Below, in pieces: positions 27,931 through 38,473 of a stretch of 64,000 nt of DNA. Source of the stretch: Panicum virgatum (taxonomy: Eukaryota; Streptophyta; Magnoliopsida; Poales; Poaceae); the NCBI RefSeq assembly GCF_016808335.1, contig NC_053138.1, forward strand, positions 12,889,900 through 12,953,899, given 5' to 3'. The stretch's first letter is position 1; each line of letters opens with the position of its first letter. The notes below the pieces were generated by a model. That model was not told the origin of the DNA. It ran no database searches and worked only from the letters and a program-made list of their open reading frames with translations. The position numbers and the translations under genes are program-made.

Positions 27931-28582
27931 CAGCTAGCCTGCAGGGGTCGCTGCAGGCACGGCGGCATGCACCGTCGTTGCTTCGCTCGAGTGGGTTGCG
28001 CCGCCGCCTACACAGCAGCGAGGACTGCCTACACAGCAGCGGGGACGCGCGCAGAACGCGTCACGGCGACCCGCTGGGGCCTGCGCAACTAAGATCCTCG
28101 AATGCGCAAGCGCCTCCCGCGGCCATGGCCAGCTCCCGCGGGACCATCTCCCGGTTACCGCCTACTCCTCCGCCGTTCCGTGCGGCTACCTCCCCACTCT
28201 CCCACGGCCAAAGGCCGTGCTGCTGCAGCTCCCCGCTTGCTTGCTAGCCTCTGCGGCCTCTCTGCTCTTGCCGCACATCCGCTGGTCCTTGGACGCTCCC
28301 CGCAGACTGCGAGATCGCGCCGCCGCTCCCAGTGCAGGCTGCCCCGCCGCAGCTCACCACCCAAGCCGCCCGCCGCAGCTGGCCGCGCCATGCGCTCCCG
28401 GCGCCGTATGCCACACCGCTGCTCCCCGTGCGGGCCCGCGCCGCCGCTTCTTCCTGTGCGGTCGGCGCGCCACAACTCCCAATGGCCCCGCGCGCCGCCG
28501 ATCTGGGGAGGCCTCACACTCGCCGCTCGCGGCGCTCCCGCCGCTCGCGGCTAGTGCTCGCGAACGAAGAAGCTGGACATGT

Positions 28583-31500
28583 TGTGGCAGCCCCGCCTAA
28601 ACTAATCCGGCTTAAGTGCGCTAACCATCTCCGAAACGGTAACTAGGGTTAACACACACTTAAAATGGAGAAATCCAGCAGTGCTGTCGGGTAAAATCCC
28701 GATTAAACCACTTGAAACAGGATCGACAAAGCAGTTCAGAGAATGCAACATTCTGCAAATTTTACAATACAAAGTATGAAACTGAATTATTATTACAAAC
28801 CGAGTTTGAATTTATAAAAGTACAACAGAGTTTAAGTTTGATGAAAAACGAACGATAGTCTAGCGTCGAAACCAGACGTCATGATGAAGCCCGTACATGA
28901 CGTCAACCGTAACCTCCGATGTACCACCTAAAAAACAAAGCCATAAGCAAGGCTGAGTATACTAATACTCAACAAGACTTACCCGACTAAGGGTATACTT
29001 AGCCCTTAATCTAGACATGCAAGCCTTTTGGCTTGAGGGGTTTGTTTTGCCGAAAAACAGTAAAGAGTAGATCCTTAATTTTCAGATTTTAGCTTCCAAA
29101 TTCTAGTTCAATTAACCATTCTAGGTGAGCATCTATCCAATAGCATAAATGGTGGGAAACAATTATTTTTCATCATCCAACCGACCATATTCATCATCAT
29201 CATCAGCTTTCACTTCTTACTTTATGTGGCAAAAGGGTTAAGTAGTCTCATTGTCCGTGAGCGGCGGAACGATTCGAATCGATTTTGTTAACCTGGCCAG
29301 GCAGATCTAAACACACGTCACGTGGTTACTCCCAGAGTCACACGTGCAACTTTTCCCTTTAATTCCCGCTTCACGGAACATGCCCACCGCCCTCGACTAC
29401 AGAGCCCGGCTCTGCACCCGTCATCCCAGATGAGACCAAAGTCAAAACAGTGGGGAGGTATGTTCCGGCCTCGGTTCAATCCAGTACTTAAGCTTACCGA
29501 TTACCATATTCTCGGCATGTGTCTAGTACGTTCAAACGCTTAACCACTACTACCACACACTGCGGCCTTAGCATTTTCTGCACTAAACAGACAAGTCTCA
29601 TCCAGAAACATAGTACCCTGACCCCGCCCGTAGACCTTATATTCTGCAGTATGCAGTAGAGAACCTATCATCTCGCGAGCGGCAGGAAACCACTTGACTT
29701 TTACCGGTCCTAATTAGCAGGGCATCTACTCGCACTTAACTTCTAGTAACCAGCACCTGGGTACCTAGGATCATGCATCTAAGGTTCCAGTCAACTCCTG
29801 TAAACGTAAATGCACAGATACATAATAGGAACATAATTTGAATAGCATTTAAAATACTGGGATTGATGCACCAGGGCTTGCCTGGGATTAACACTAGGTC
29901 AGTGTTAGCTAGGGGAAAAATTGCTCAGCGAGCATCTTCCTTCGGTCGTGCACATCGGGATCCATCCGTCCATCTTCTAGACATGTCCACCATTCACCGT
30001 CTTCTGGCTCGGTTCCAACATCACATCCTTCACGTGGTACATCTATCGTACCTAAATGAAATACAACAAAGTATATGTATGAATGCAAAATTCCGAGTTG
30101 CTCAACAATATAGATGTTATTATTTTTCCTTCACGAAAAAGTTGTAGTCTAACATAAAGTGAGTTGGATGTGAAACTTCTTAATTAACATTTCCTGGGCA
30201 GTCATTTATAGAGTAGGAATTTTATCTATACTAACTCATAAAAGAGCTGGGTGCGTCGTTTTTCTTTTATATTAGTACAGAAAAAGCATTTCTACCCAAA
30301 AATAATTCTCTGGGCTAGGGAATGTAAATGCTGGTAATGAAATTTGACCAATAGGTTAGATTCCTTAAGATGAGCTTGTGGTAAAGTTTTCATAATTTAT
30401 TGAGCTATACAACAAGCATAGTAATTTAGATCCCTTTCCTAGGCATTTGTCTAACTACAAATCTACAGAGTAAACTACTTAGTTTCAGTGGCTAAAATTT
30501 TACAGGCATGATCATGTTCTGAAAACCAAGCTCTAGTAAAAATATGAGATTTTTTCTAATGAAGGAAACTAGGGTTTTTGAGTTACAAAGTTTATTCATG
30601 AATAAATCAAAAGGACTAGTTATACATTACTAAAAGTTCCAAAAAAATTTCTATAGCATCTAGAAACTAAGGTAAGGCTGCTGTAAAAATTTCAGCTCAA
30701 TAAAACTAATATAGAACCCTGTGGATTTAATTCTATTTAACATAGGCATTAATCAAGATCTATTTCAAAACTTAAGTTAGGAGTGAGGACTAGCCATCAA
30801 ATATTTACACAAGACTACTCTACTAGCATATAGATCACTGCCCAAAAATGGTGGCCATGCAGTACATGGAACTTGAGATACATACAAATATGGATAAAAC
30901 TAATATTTAATATAGAGACAAAATTATTGGTCAAATGCAAAAGTGGATGTAACAAAAGTTGTAGTTCTAGGTGCACGGATTTTAGAATAGTTGAGTTTGT
31001 ATTTTTCCGATTTTTCTACAATTTTCTACGAATTTTCAAAGTTTGCTATTTGAAGTCCAAGTACATTTTGCAAACTAACCCCTGGAATTTTTGTTTCCTT
31101 TTAACTGAAGGTCCCTGGTCGGACCAGGAACAGAGGATCGGCGGCCGGCCTTTTTCCGGCGTGCTTGCTCGCCGGCGGCGAGGGAGAGATGGGGGAAAAG
31201 GGAGAGGGTGTCGAGACGCACCTGTGGGTGGTCTCGGGGCTCGCGGGGATGGCCGGACGGGGCTCGCCGGCGTGAAGCAAGGGGCGGCGGCGGGTCTGTT
31301 CACCGGCGGCGGCGTTCCGGCGTGGTTGGGCGATGGTGGCTGGGCCGAGGAGCTTCGGGAGGACGTGAGGAAGGTCGTGGTGTGCTCTATTTTGGCATAG
31401 TGGGAGCGGAGGGTGGAGTTCCGCGGGAGCAGACAGCCGGCGGCGGCGCTCCGATGGCCTTGGATGGTGGGGAAACGGTCGTCGAGCAGCACTGGCGCTC

Positions 31501-32341
31501 GGGGAAGCTAACTGCGGGCTCGGACCGGGCGAAGGGTGGCCGGAGAGGGGACCTCCACGGCGAGGCCGAGCCTCGGCGGCAGCCATGGTGGGTGGCGATG
31601 CTCGGGTGTGCAGGAGCGAGCCCGATTCAGCTCGGGAATGGGAAGGGAGTGAAGAGGGAGGTCGGGAACGTGCGCTGCGCGAGCTCAAGGGAAGGAGAGG
31701 GCCGAGGGCGCAGGGAGCTGGAGAAGGGGCACACGGCACGGCTCGGCGCGTCGTCGCCGTGGCACTACGGGCAGCCGTCCTCGGCGTGCGCGCCGGGAGA
31801 TGGTGCCGCGTGGCGAGGTCGAGAAGCTTCGGGGAGGAACCGGGGGCACGGCGCGTGGCTGGCGGCGAGACGGCGACGAATGGCGAGGCGACGGCGTTGC
31901 GACAGGGAAGGAGGAGATGGTGGCGAGGGCAGTTCTGTAAATAACTCGAAGTTCCAAAGTCCAGTTCGTAAACTCAGCTTTTTTCCTTTTTCATGGCCTC
32001 AAACGAAAAACTTTTGAATACCAAACTTGCTTAAAATTTCGAGATCTACAACTTTGGTTTTGGGCAAAAGTTCATTTGAGTTATAAATTAGAAATTATTT
32101 TCAAAGCATATTTGTTTAAAATTTGAAAGATTGTTTAAAACCTCTAATACTATAGTTCATTTGACCTGTCATTTTATGTGCAAAATTTCATATACACAAA
32201 AACACACATACATATGCATATACGAACACACACATATATATTTCCCAAAAGAAATGCATAACTTGAATTGTTCTTGTTTATTAGGCATGATTCGATATTT
32301 ATTATTTCTTGCTTAGTATTTTAAAAATCTGGGATGTCACA
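28583..32341 (-). mobile_element. solo LTR, 3.76 kb, Gypsy-like
   Basis: On the minus strand it starts TGTGACATCCCAGATTT and ends GGGGCTGCCACA, with a perfect 5-bp duplication CATGT (28578-28582 and 32342-32346). No internal coding region or second LTR is present, so it is a solo LTR left by LTR-LTR recombination. Motif order matches the copy at 49664-53026: a TGTRACA start, AT-rich leader, GC-rich block, then a CTCASCCTTG(C/T)T motif near the end. The large size and TGTGACATCCC start resemble grass Gypsy LTRs; the superfamily call is inference. GC-rich frames at 31100-31900 are shadows, not genes. Confidence 0.88.
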
Positions 32342-32422
32342 CATGTGGGGGCGGGTCGGAGGGGGTGGGGGTATCGGTCGGTGGGTTTGCTGGTTTGTTG
32401 TTGGGTTGGTCGGGTGTAGAAT

Positions 32423-33588
32423 CCTATTATATATATATATATATACTGAAAGTAAAATGGATTAGATTAGGTTAAACAGGCATGCTATATAGCCTTACAG
32501 GGCCCAATGCAACAACCCAACATCTGTTTAATTTGTTTAACTAGGTGGATCGGAGCAGCCCAACATTTGTTTTCTTGCATGCATCCGTGCATGCAAGGAA
32601 GAATGACAGGATGATTGCAGCGTACAGAATTGGAACGGGTAGCTTGCAGATTCTGATTCCTGAGTACTGAGTATTACCTGCTGTAAGGCCGGGGCCAGCC
32701 GGCCGTTACAGCCCAACTGACTATTGATTGTGCAGTTAAGACAGCCTGCCCTGGCCCTGGCCTCCTCTTCGTCTGCAGCTCACAGCTCAGTCAGGAAGGG
32801 CACATCGTGGATGGACGTGGCTTTACAGATCGAGCGACGAGCTGCAGTACTCATCTACTACTATATACATTTGCCGATTTGGACCATTACCAATCTTTGC
32901 GTGCATGGTTTGTCAAGTAATAATCAAGTATACGTGCTAGTTGTTTTGCTGCGCCATGCATCATTCTGCCTGCGTGTCTCAGTTGTTTGCATTGCTGCAT
33001 GCCACTACTATGTAGCTAAGCTAGCTAGGCAGGCAGCCATGTCGTCGACGAAGAATCTGAATTCTAAATTGATAGGGATTAGGGAATATTTATGTCTCGA
33101 TCGATCAGCAGCGGCATTTATACAGCACCTGCAGATCCGACGAGACGACCCAGCAGCGAGCTAGCAGTAGATGAGGTGATGGAGCGAGGGCGGCGATGCA
33201 CAAGAACCTCCGATCCAATGAAGAACCATCGGAATTGAGGGAAGGCAAACTGAGCAACCCAAATAAGGCGGGCGGTGCTCCTGGATTGTCGCATGCAGCA
33301 AGCCTTCATCCATTGGTACGGACCGGTTGCATGCATGCTGCAGTTGGAGCAGAGCCAAGAATGGAAAATGGAGGCACGGTTATAAGGCCGGGTTCCCGAG
33401 CCAGGGTCCCTCACCACTCCCCGCCGGTCACGCTTGCGCCGCCGCCCGCCACGCCGGCCAGGCAGCCGATCGGGCACCGGACCCCCCCTCCTTCCCAACT
33501 CCGACGTTGGCAAGAGAGGCGGGCGTTCCACCGCCGGTCGAGCCATCTGCCAACCAAACCTGCTGTTGCTGATAACCAGCCAACACCC
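32423..33588. other. intergenic and 5' region of the second PR-1-like gene
   Basis: No gene recognised before 33589. A (TA)n microsatellite lies at about 32428-32447. The frame of the PR-1-like gene is open for 131 codons upstream of 33589, but that stretch has no signal peptide and is probably promoter and 5' UTR. Confidence 0.5.
33379..33387 (+). promoter_or_regulatory. candidate TATA box of the second PR-1-like gene
   Basis: GTTATAAGG lies about 205 bp upstream of the chosen ATG. It would give a 5' UTR of about 175 nt. Confidence 0.4.
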
Positions 33589-34374
33589 ATGGCGGCGCGC
33601 CCACTCCTCCTGGTGCCGATGGCACCGCTCCTCATCGTCCTCCTCCTCTCCCGCGTCCCGCCGGCCGCCCCGGCCAGCTTCCTCGAGCCCCTCGAAGACC
33701 TCTTCCCCAAGTCGGGCACCGCCAACGCCACCGCCTCCTCCCCCGCCAACTCCAACTCCTCCTCCACCCCCGCCCCGGCCTCCGGCGGCTCTGCCACGCC
33801 GCCAGCGCCATCCGCCGCCCCGCCCCCGCCGCCGCCGCTGGACCCGGCGAAGAAGAAGGACAAGGAGGAGAAGGAGAAGCAGCGGCAGCAGCAGGAGAAG
33901 GCGCTGGACGACGCGGCCAGGGAGTGGGGGCGGGCCCACGGCGTGGTGTCCCCGACCAACTTCACGGGGTCGTACAAGGGCATGGCCCGGGACTTCGTCG
34001 ACGCCCACAACGTGGTGCGCGCGCGCTACGGCCTGCCGCCGATGACGTGGGACAAGAAGGTGGCGCGCCACGCGCGGCGCTGGGCCACCGCCATCCGCCG
34101 CAACTGCAAGCTCCAGCACTCGGGCAACCAGTACGGCGAGAGCATCTTCCTGAGCCACAACAACTGGAACGCCACCGCCAAGGATGCCGTCGCCTTCTGG
34201 TGCACGGAGGAGGCCATCTACGACAAGCAGACCGGCAACTGCACCGGCGGCAAGCCATTCTCCGAGTGCGGCCACTTCGCGCTCATGGTCTCCAAGGGGC
34301 ACAACAGGGTCGGCTGCGCCCGCGTCGAGTGCGTCCACGGCGGCGTCTTCGTGTCCTGCAACTACGCCGCCTAA
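33589..34374 (+). CDS. divergent PR-1-like CAP protein with Pro-rich and charged linker
   Basis: 261 residues, intronless. Residues 1-29 are a strong signal peptide (MAARPLLLVPMAPLLIVLLL...), which is why I start here and not at the in-frame ATG at 33196. A Ser/Asn/Pro-rich linker (40-85, with a run of Pro) and a Lys/Glu/Gln segment likely to form a helix (88-112) precede the CAP domain (about 130-261). DAHNVVRARYGLPPM, YGES and CGHF keep the cavity His/Glu residues. The CAP1 signature is degenerate (CGHFALMVS instead of the family's GHYTQVVW), and the protein ends at CNYAA, lacking the PxGN part of CAP2. Cysteines at 173, 205, 218, 227, 243, 248 and 257 allow disulfides. It is probably secreted; its ligand-binding ability is doubtful. 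It is an odd relative of the gene at 10406, not a recent tandem copy. Confidence 0.9.
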   Translation: MAARPLLLVPMAPLLIVLLLSRVPPAAPASFLEPLEDLFPKSGTANATASSPANSNSSSTPAPASGGSATPPAPSAAPPPPPPLDPAKKKDKEEKEKQRQQQEKALDDAAREWGRAHGVVSPTNFTGSYKGMARDFVDAHNVVRARYGLPPMTWDKKVARHARRWATAIRRNCKLQHSGNQYGESIFLSHNNWNATAKDAVAFWCTEEAIYDKQTGNCTGGKPFSECGHFALMVSKGHNRVGCARVECVHGGVFVSCNYAA

Positions 34375-34896
34375 TTAAAAGCCTCGAGGAAGGAAAAGGC
34401 CGCCCTCCCTTGAGTAGCTGGCCGTGTACGTAGCTAAGCGCGCGCTAAGGAAAGCTGCAACTTTGCAAGCTAACCGGAGCTGCAAGCGCAACCGCTTTGC
34501 CTCCGACGACGCTAAGGACGATGAGGATCCTCGTTCCTCCGTTTCCGATAGTTTTTCTTTCCCTTCCAATTTTGGGCCCAGTCATTCAAGCAGATTGATT
34601 GGTTGTATCCACGCCGTGTACAGTCACGTACCTGAGTTCAGTTCCGTTGAGTCGCTCGCCTCCCGATCCAGTTGCAATGCCACATAGTATGCTTGTGCAA
34701 TCTTGCAATCTTCAGAATAAGCACACAGTGCGTACGTGCAACCCGACAGCCAACACATTCATTGATTCACAATAGTAAGCACGATACAGTGTCCATATTA
34801 CTCGATCCCCCTCGACGACCATGCTACATCCCGCATTCAACAATAATCAGAATACCGACGCACCCAGTCCAAGTGCATCTGATCCCGCAGCAGCGC
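34375..34896. other. convergent 3' region between PR-1-like and LSM8
   Basis: About 520 bp between two convergent stop codons. It should hold both 3' UTRs. No other feature seen. Confidence 0.55.
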
Positions 34897-37078
34897 TCAA
34901 TGGATGACCGGCTTCAGTGGGTGTGCTCTTAGCTTCGACAGATCCAACCTTGCATCCAGGTCTTCGTCCACCTCACCCACAACGCTTCTGCATATATCGC
35001 ACCAAGTCAGGAGATCAAGAAAGTTCGGCTTCAGTTTGGTAGAATGATAGCTAATAAATCTGAAACCAAGTGCGTGCAGTACTAAACAGTTATCCACAAA
35101 AAAACATAGACCTCCTGAAGGAAGCAATAAAAACCTGAAGAGGACGGGGGAATTGCTTACATGTTGTCACCTCTGATAATGTACAAACCAAGAACAAGTT
35201 GTTGGACTCCCTCCTGCAAGTACAAAAACAATTCTCGTGAGACTCACACATTCAAATGTCCTGCTAGATTCCCATGCACAGCAGAAAATATAGAGAATAA
35301 TGTGAGGCACATGCAGTATGCAAGTACACTGGAAGAATTGGGAAACGATTTATTGTTTAATTTCAACCCAGTTGTGCTGTGCAATTGATCAATAATAATA
35401 CAAGATAATTGGTAAAGGACATTGCAATCTATGAGAGAACCATCAAATATCAACAGCCTGGACCCTTAATACAATTGGTTATGCAATGCTGAATAACGAG
35501 GCATTTAAAATCAGATTTCTACAGAGATAAGTTGTGTGATGGAAACATGTGCTGAACCAAACCATCTCTAATAGTGATTACTCCAGAACTACCGAGGGAA
35601 AATTACTCCAAACAGGGCAAGGCTGTTCAAGGAAAATGCCTTATGAGGGTCACTTTGCAAACAAAGAAAAACAGAATGGCATATAATCCAATAAACAAAT
35701 CTATTTGGTAATAGGCATATAGCAGTAGTGAATAGTTTACTGATAAGATATCTTCAGGAATGTTTAATGCAATTACTTGAAACTTAACATAATTCATAAA
35801 CTCATCAGTGGGTATAAGGTATAATTCAGAAATATGTTAACACACTTGGCACTATATAATGTTTGACGAGAACAGTTCAATCAATACTATAAACTAAGAT
35901 GCCGGCACATGAAATTGATCAGTATATAAAAGATCAAGTATTCAGACACCAGAAAGGACATGGTTCACTGCAACTAGTTCCACAGGAAATTAATCTCCAA
36001 CCTTATGGAGAAAAAGAAAATTGTCACGTTTTTTTATCAAATTCCCAAGCATCAAAGGAACTAGAGATGGCATGAGATCAATCCCAAGCCATGGAAGGGT
36101 GAAAGCATCCTAGATCGCAAAAGTTGGGAAAAAACGGAAACCTAAAGAGAGCATTTCAAGACCAAGCGAAAGACAATTTTTGTTAAGTACAACATGTACT
36201 GAACCAGCCATATTTGTAGGGCTATACTGACAGAGTTCAATTCTTACAGGAAATGCCAGAACAGAGTATTTCAAAGCAGAGCATCAGTGTGACAACTTCA
36301 AGGGGGGAAATTGGGTTTTCTTTTTGGAAAGGGAGAAATTGGTTGAACAACTAGCTCCACTCACTTAATCAGCTGAATTGACAGCTTAAGTAGAGACGCC
36401 TGATTATATGAATGATCAAAGGATTATAAGGCGATGATTCCATAAGGTCAAGAGGCACTCAAGCCCAGCATAATTTATCAGACTATGAGAGGGCAGTAAG
36501 AGGTTATGTGGAGTAAGATTCAGCTCAAGGTAACCTTTTGTGTTGTCAGTACTTGGAGCTGTTGAAGCAACCATTTAAACTGAGCAATCTGGTATAGAAT
36601 AACGTGTGGGTTTGGTATTGGGCTGCAGGGCATTGGGTTTAATTTTTTTACAAGGAAACAGCTGATCTGATGCGAGTCTGTCCCTAGAATAAATAGGTCA
36701 GAATTGATTGTGCAAGCAAGGCAACGCTAACCTTCGTAGAATAGACCCTCTCGTGGGACTCGTCGAGGATAATGTTGGTGGCCTGGTCAAATCCCCTGAG
36801 CGTGCCCTGCAGCAAGATGAAGGATTAGCCACTTGCAAGCACCACATGGCACTGAAGCATGAGACAGGAGGTAATTGGGCCATTGGGGGCTCGCTTGCTT
36901 ACCACGATGTTGCGGCCATCGTTGGTGATGACGGAGATGACCTCTGCGGAAGCAGGAGAAGAACATCATCAGTGAGAAAGAGAGGATCGGGAAGGAAGAT
37001 GTCTCGCCAGGTCGCTTGGGAGTTGGTAGGTAACTTACGGTCGACGAGCGACTCGAGCGCCGGGCCGCCGGAAGCCAT
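34897..37078 (-). CDS. LSM8: U6 snRNA-associated Sm-like protein LSm8, five exons
   Basis: Subunit specific to the nuclear LSm2-8 ring, which binds the U-rich 3' end of U6 snRNA and stabilises it for splicing. Exons on the minus strand: 37078-37039, 36943-36903, 36806-36732, 35213-35161, 34987-34897. All introns are GT-AG; the total is 300 nt, 99 residues. The Sm fold covers almost the whole protein. Sm1 includes VITNDGRNIVGTLRGFDQATN, and Sm2 has LGLYIIRGDN, with the R-G-D-N at 66-69. The C-terminus (GEVDEDLDARLDLSKLRAHPLKPVIH) is the LSm8-type tail that separates it from LSm1. Intron 3 is large (1.5 kb). It is complete and of normal length, with a cluster of site II motifs upstream. Confidence 0.97.
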
Positions 37079-37253
37079 CTGTGCTGCCGATAGAGGGGAT
37101 TAGGGGCCGGGGCCGACGCCGCCTTGGAATCTCCTTGCTCGCTGGAGTTGGATGAGGCGGCGTCGATGGCTGCGATTTCGGACGCCAAAACCCTAGCCCC
37201 CCTTCACCTTTCTTTTTCTCTCTCTCTTTTTTTTTTGGAATTGTGTGCTTCGG

Positions 37254-37322
37254 TGGGCTGTGGCTCTCTCTACCACTGGGCTCGATGGGCTGGTTATGGG
37301 CTGAGGCAACTACTAATGGGCC
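37254..37322. promoter_or_regulatory. cluster of five TGGGCY (site II) motifs upstream of LSM8
   Basis: TGGGCT at 37254, 37277, 37286 and 37297, and TGGGCC at 37317, all on the plus strand within 69 bp and about 180-245 bp upstream of the LSM8 ATG. Site II elements (TGGGCC/T) are known TCP-factor sites in promoters of plant ribosomal and cell-growth genes. Activity here is inferred. Confidence 0.65.
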
Positions 37323-38473
37323 AAGCTTCTTTGTTCTTTGTTCTCTGTTTCGTGGAGATCTCCTTCAACAACGCTTCTTCTCTGAATACTGTAGGAAAAT
37401 TTTTGGAAACTAAACAGGGCCTAAAATATGGATGATCAGGCAAGGGCCGTCGCTGATACACCAGCTACCATCTCTCTTCTTCCGCTAGCCAGGCAATCCT
37501 TATTTTTTGTTGTTGTACTTTTCTTGCTTCACTTCCTGTGCTGTTCTTACGATCCACCGTAACTAATTGCTTCACTTTTGATGTACAAATTTATTTGCAC
37601 TAAATACTAATCGTCAGCTCTAGGGCTGGAAAAAAAGCTCGTTAAGCTGGCTCGGTGGCTCGTTTCAAAATTGCTCCGATTACGTTCGTTCTTTTTAAAA
37701 AAAATAAAGATTAGTTGATTTGGAACAAAAGTCAATTTTGGCAAGCTCGACTCGGCTCGGCTCGTTATGCTCGATTTGAAGTTGCATATCAAACAACGCG
37801 GGAGACTATAATAAATACGAATATATTGATTTCGAAGAAAGCTCGAAAAAAGTCGAGGCTCGGCTCGATTCCACCCCAGTCAGCTCTACTAAAAAAAACT
37901 AATAGTCAGTTTGTAACCATCACTACCCTCCGATGTAACTACGTCAGTCTGCTTGGATGCTTACTTTTTGCAATTGTCACCTACCACTTTACCAGCATAT
38001 ATCCTGGCCTTGCGCTTGGGGCGTTGGTCATTGACGTTTCTTCTTGCTGGGAATTCCGTTTAAATCCGTGCACACAGGTAGCGGATGTGCGCTGGAGGAG
38101 AAAACCAGACCATGGAGAGTTGTATCATCTGGTAGACTGGTAGGTTTATTTGTGGGGATGCAACTGCTTGCTCCAGCTTCTGTCATGCAGTCAGTTAAGC
38201 GAGGTTTTCTGGGATGTTGCAAGTACTGGTACCTATTGATGCAATAATCAGGTGCTTGTACAAATCCATGGATGGATATGTCGATACTAGCTCCAGCTAC
38301 CACACAAATAAATACAAACAGAAATAGCTTGAAATCCCACCACATTAACTCGCTAAACATATATCATCCACGGTACAAGGTTCCAAAACCAAAATTGTTT
38401 TTGTCACAGGAGCTCCATCATTCTTCTTATATTTATAGCGTATGCAGCCTTCAATCCGTAGCAGCTTGGTCAG
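37323..38473. other. intergenic between LSM8 and NLE
   Basis: About 1.15 kb holding the far upstream region of LSM8, a hAT MITE (37621-37878) and the 3' flank of NLE. No gene recognised. Confidence 0.5.
37621..37878. mobile_element. short hAT MITE with TAGGGCTGG-type ends
   Basis: 258 bp between perfect 8-bp duplications GTCAGCTC (37613-37620 and 37879-37886). The ends are TAGGGCTGGA and, inverted, TGGGGTGGAA. The interior has repeated GGCTCG/GCTCG words. It is a small relative of the 734-bp hAT copy at 55501-56234. Confidence 0.85.

Larger units (their letters stand above)
24768..32419. mobile_element. composite DNA-transposon-like repeat (boundaries tentative)
   Basis: The left end reads CTACACCCTAGGTGTAGAAT and the right end ...GGGTGTAG; both are flanked by AAT (24765-24767 and 32420-32422). 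ATTCTACACC followed by an ACC/AACC-rich stretch occurs inward from both ends in inverted orientation. Removing the solo LTR (28583-32341 plus 5 bp) leaves about 3.9 kb: two GC-rich blocks (24930-25430, 27660-28577) around a CAGTA-rich core. No transposase is recognised. A 3-bp duplication would suit a CACTA-like element, but the ends do not read CACTA, so the class is open. Confidence 0.4.

Noticed and set aside
31046..32017. Open frames of up to 269 codons as genes
   Set aside because: Inside the GC-rich block of the other solo LTR, overlapping on both strands, no domain.
33196..33588. In-frame N-terminal extension of the second PR-1-like gene (131 codons)
   Set aside because: It has no domain and would bury the strong signal peptide that begins at 33589; a TATA-like box sits inside it.
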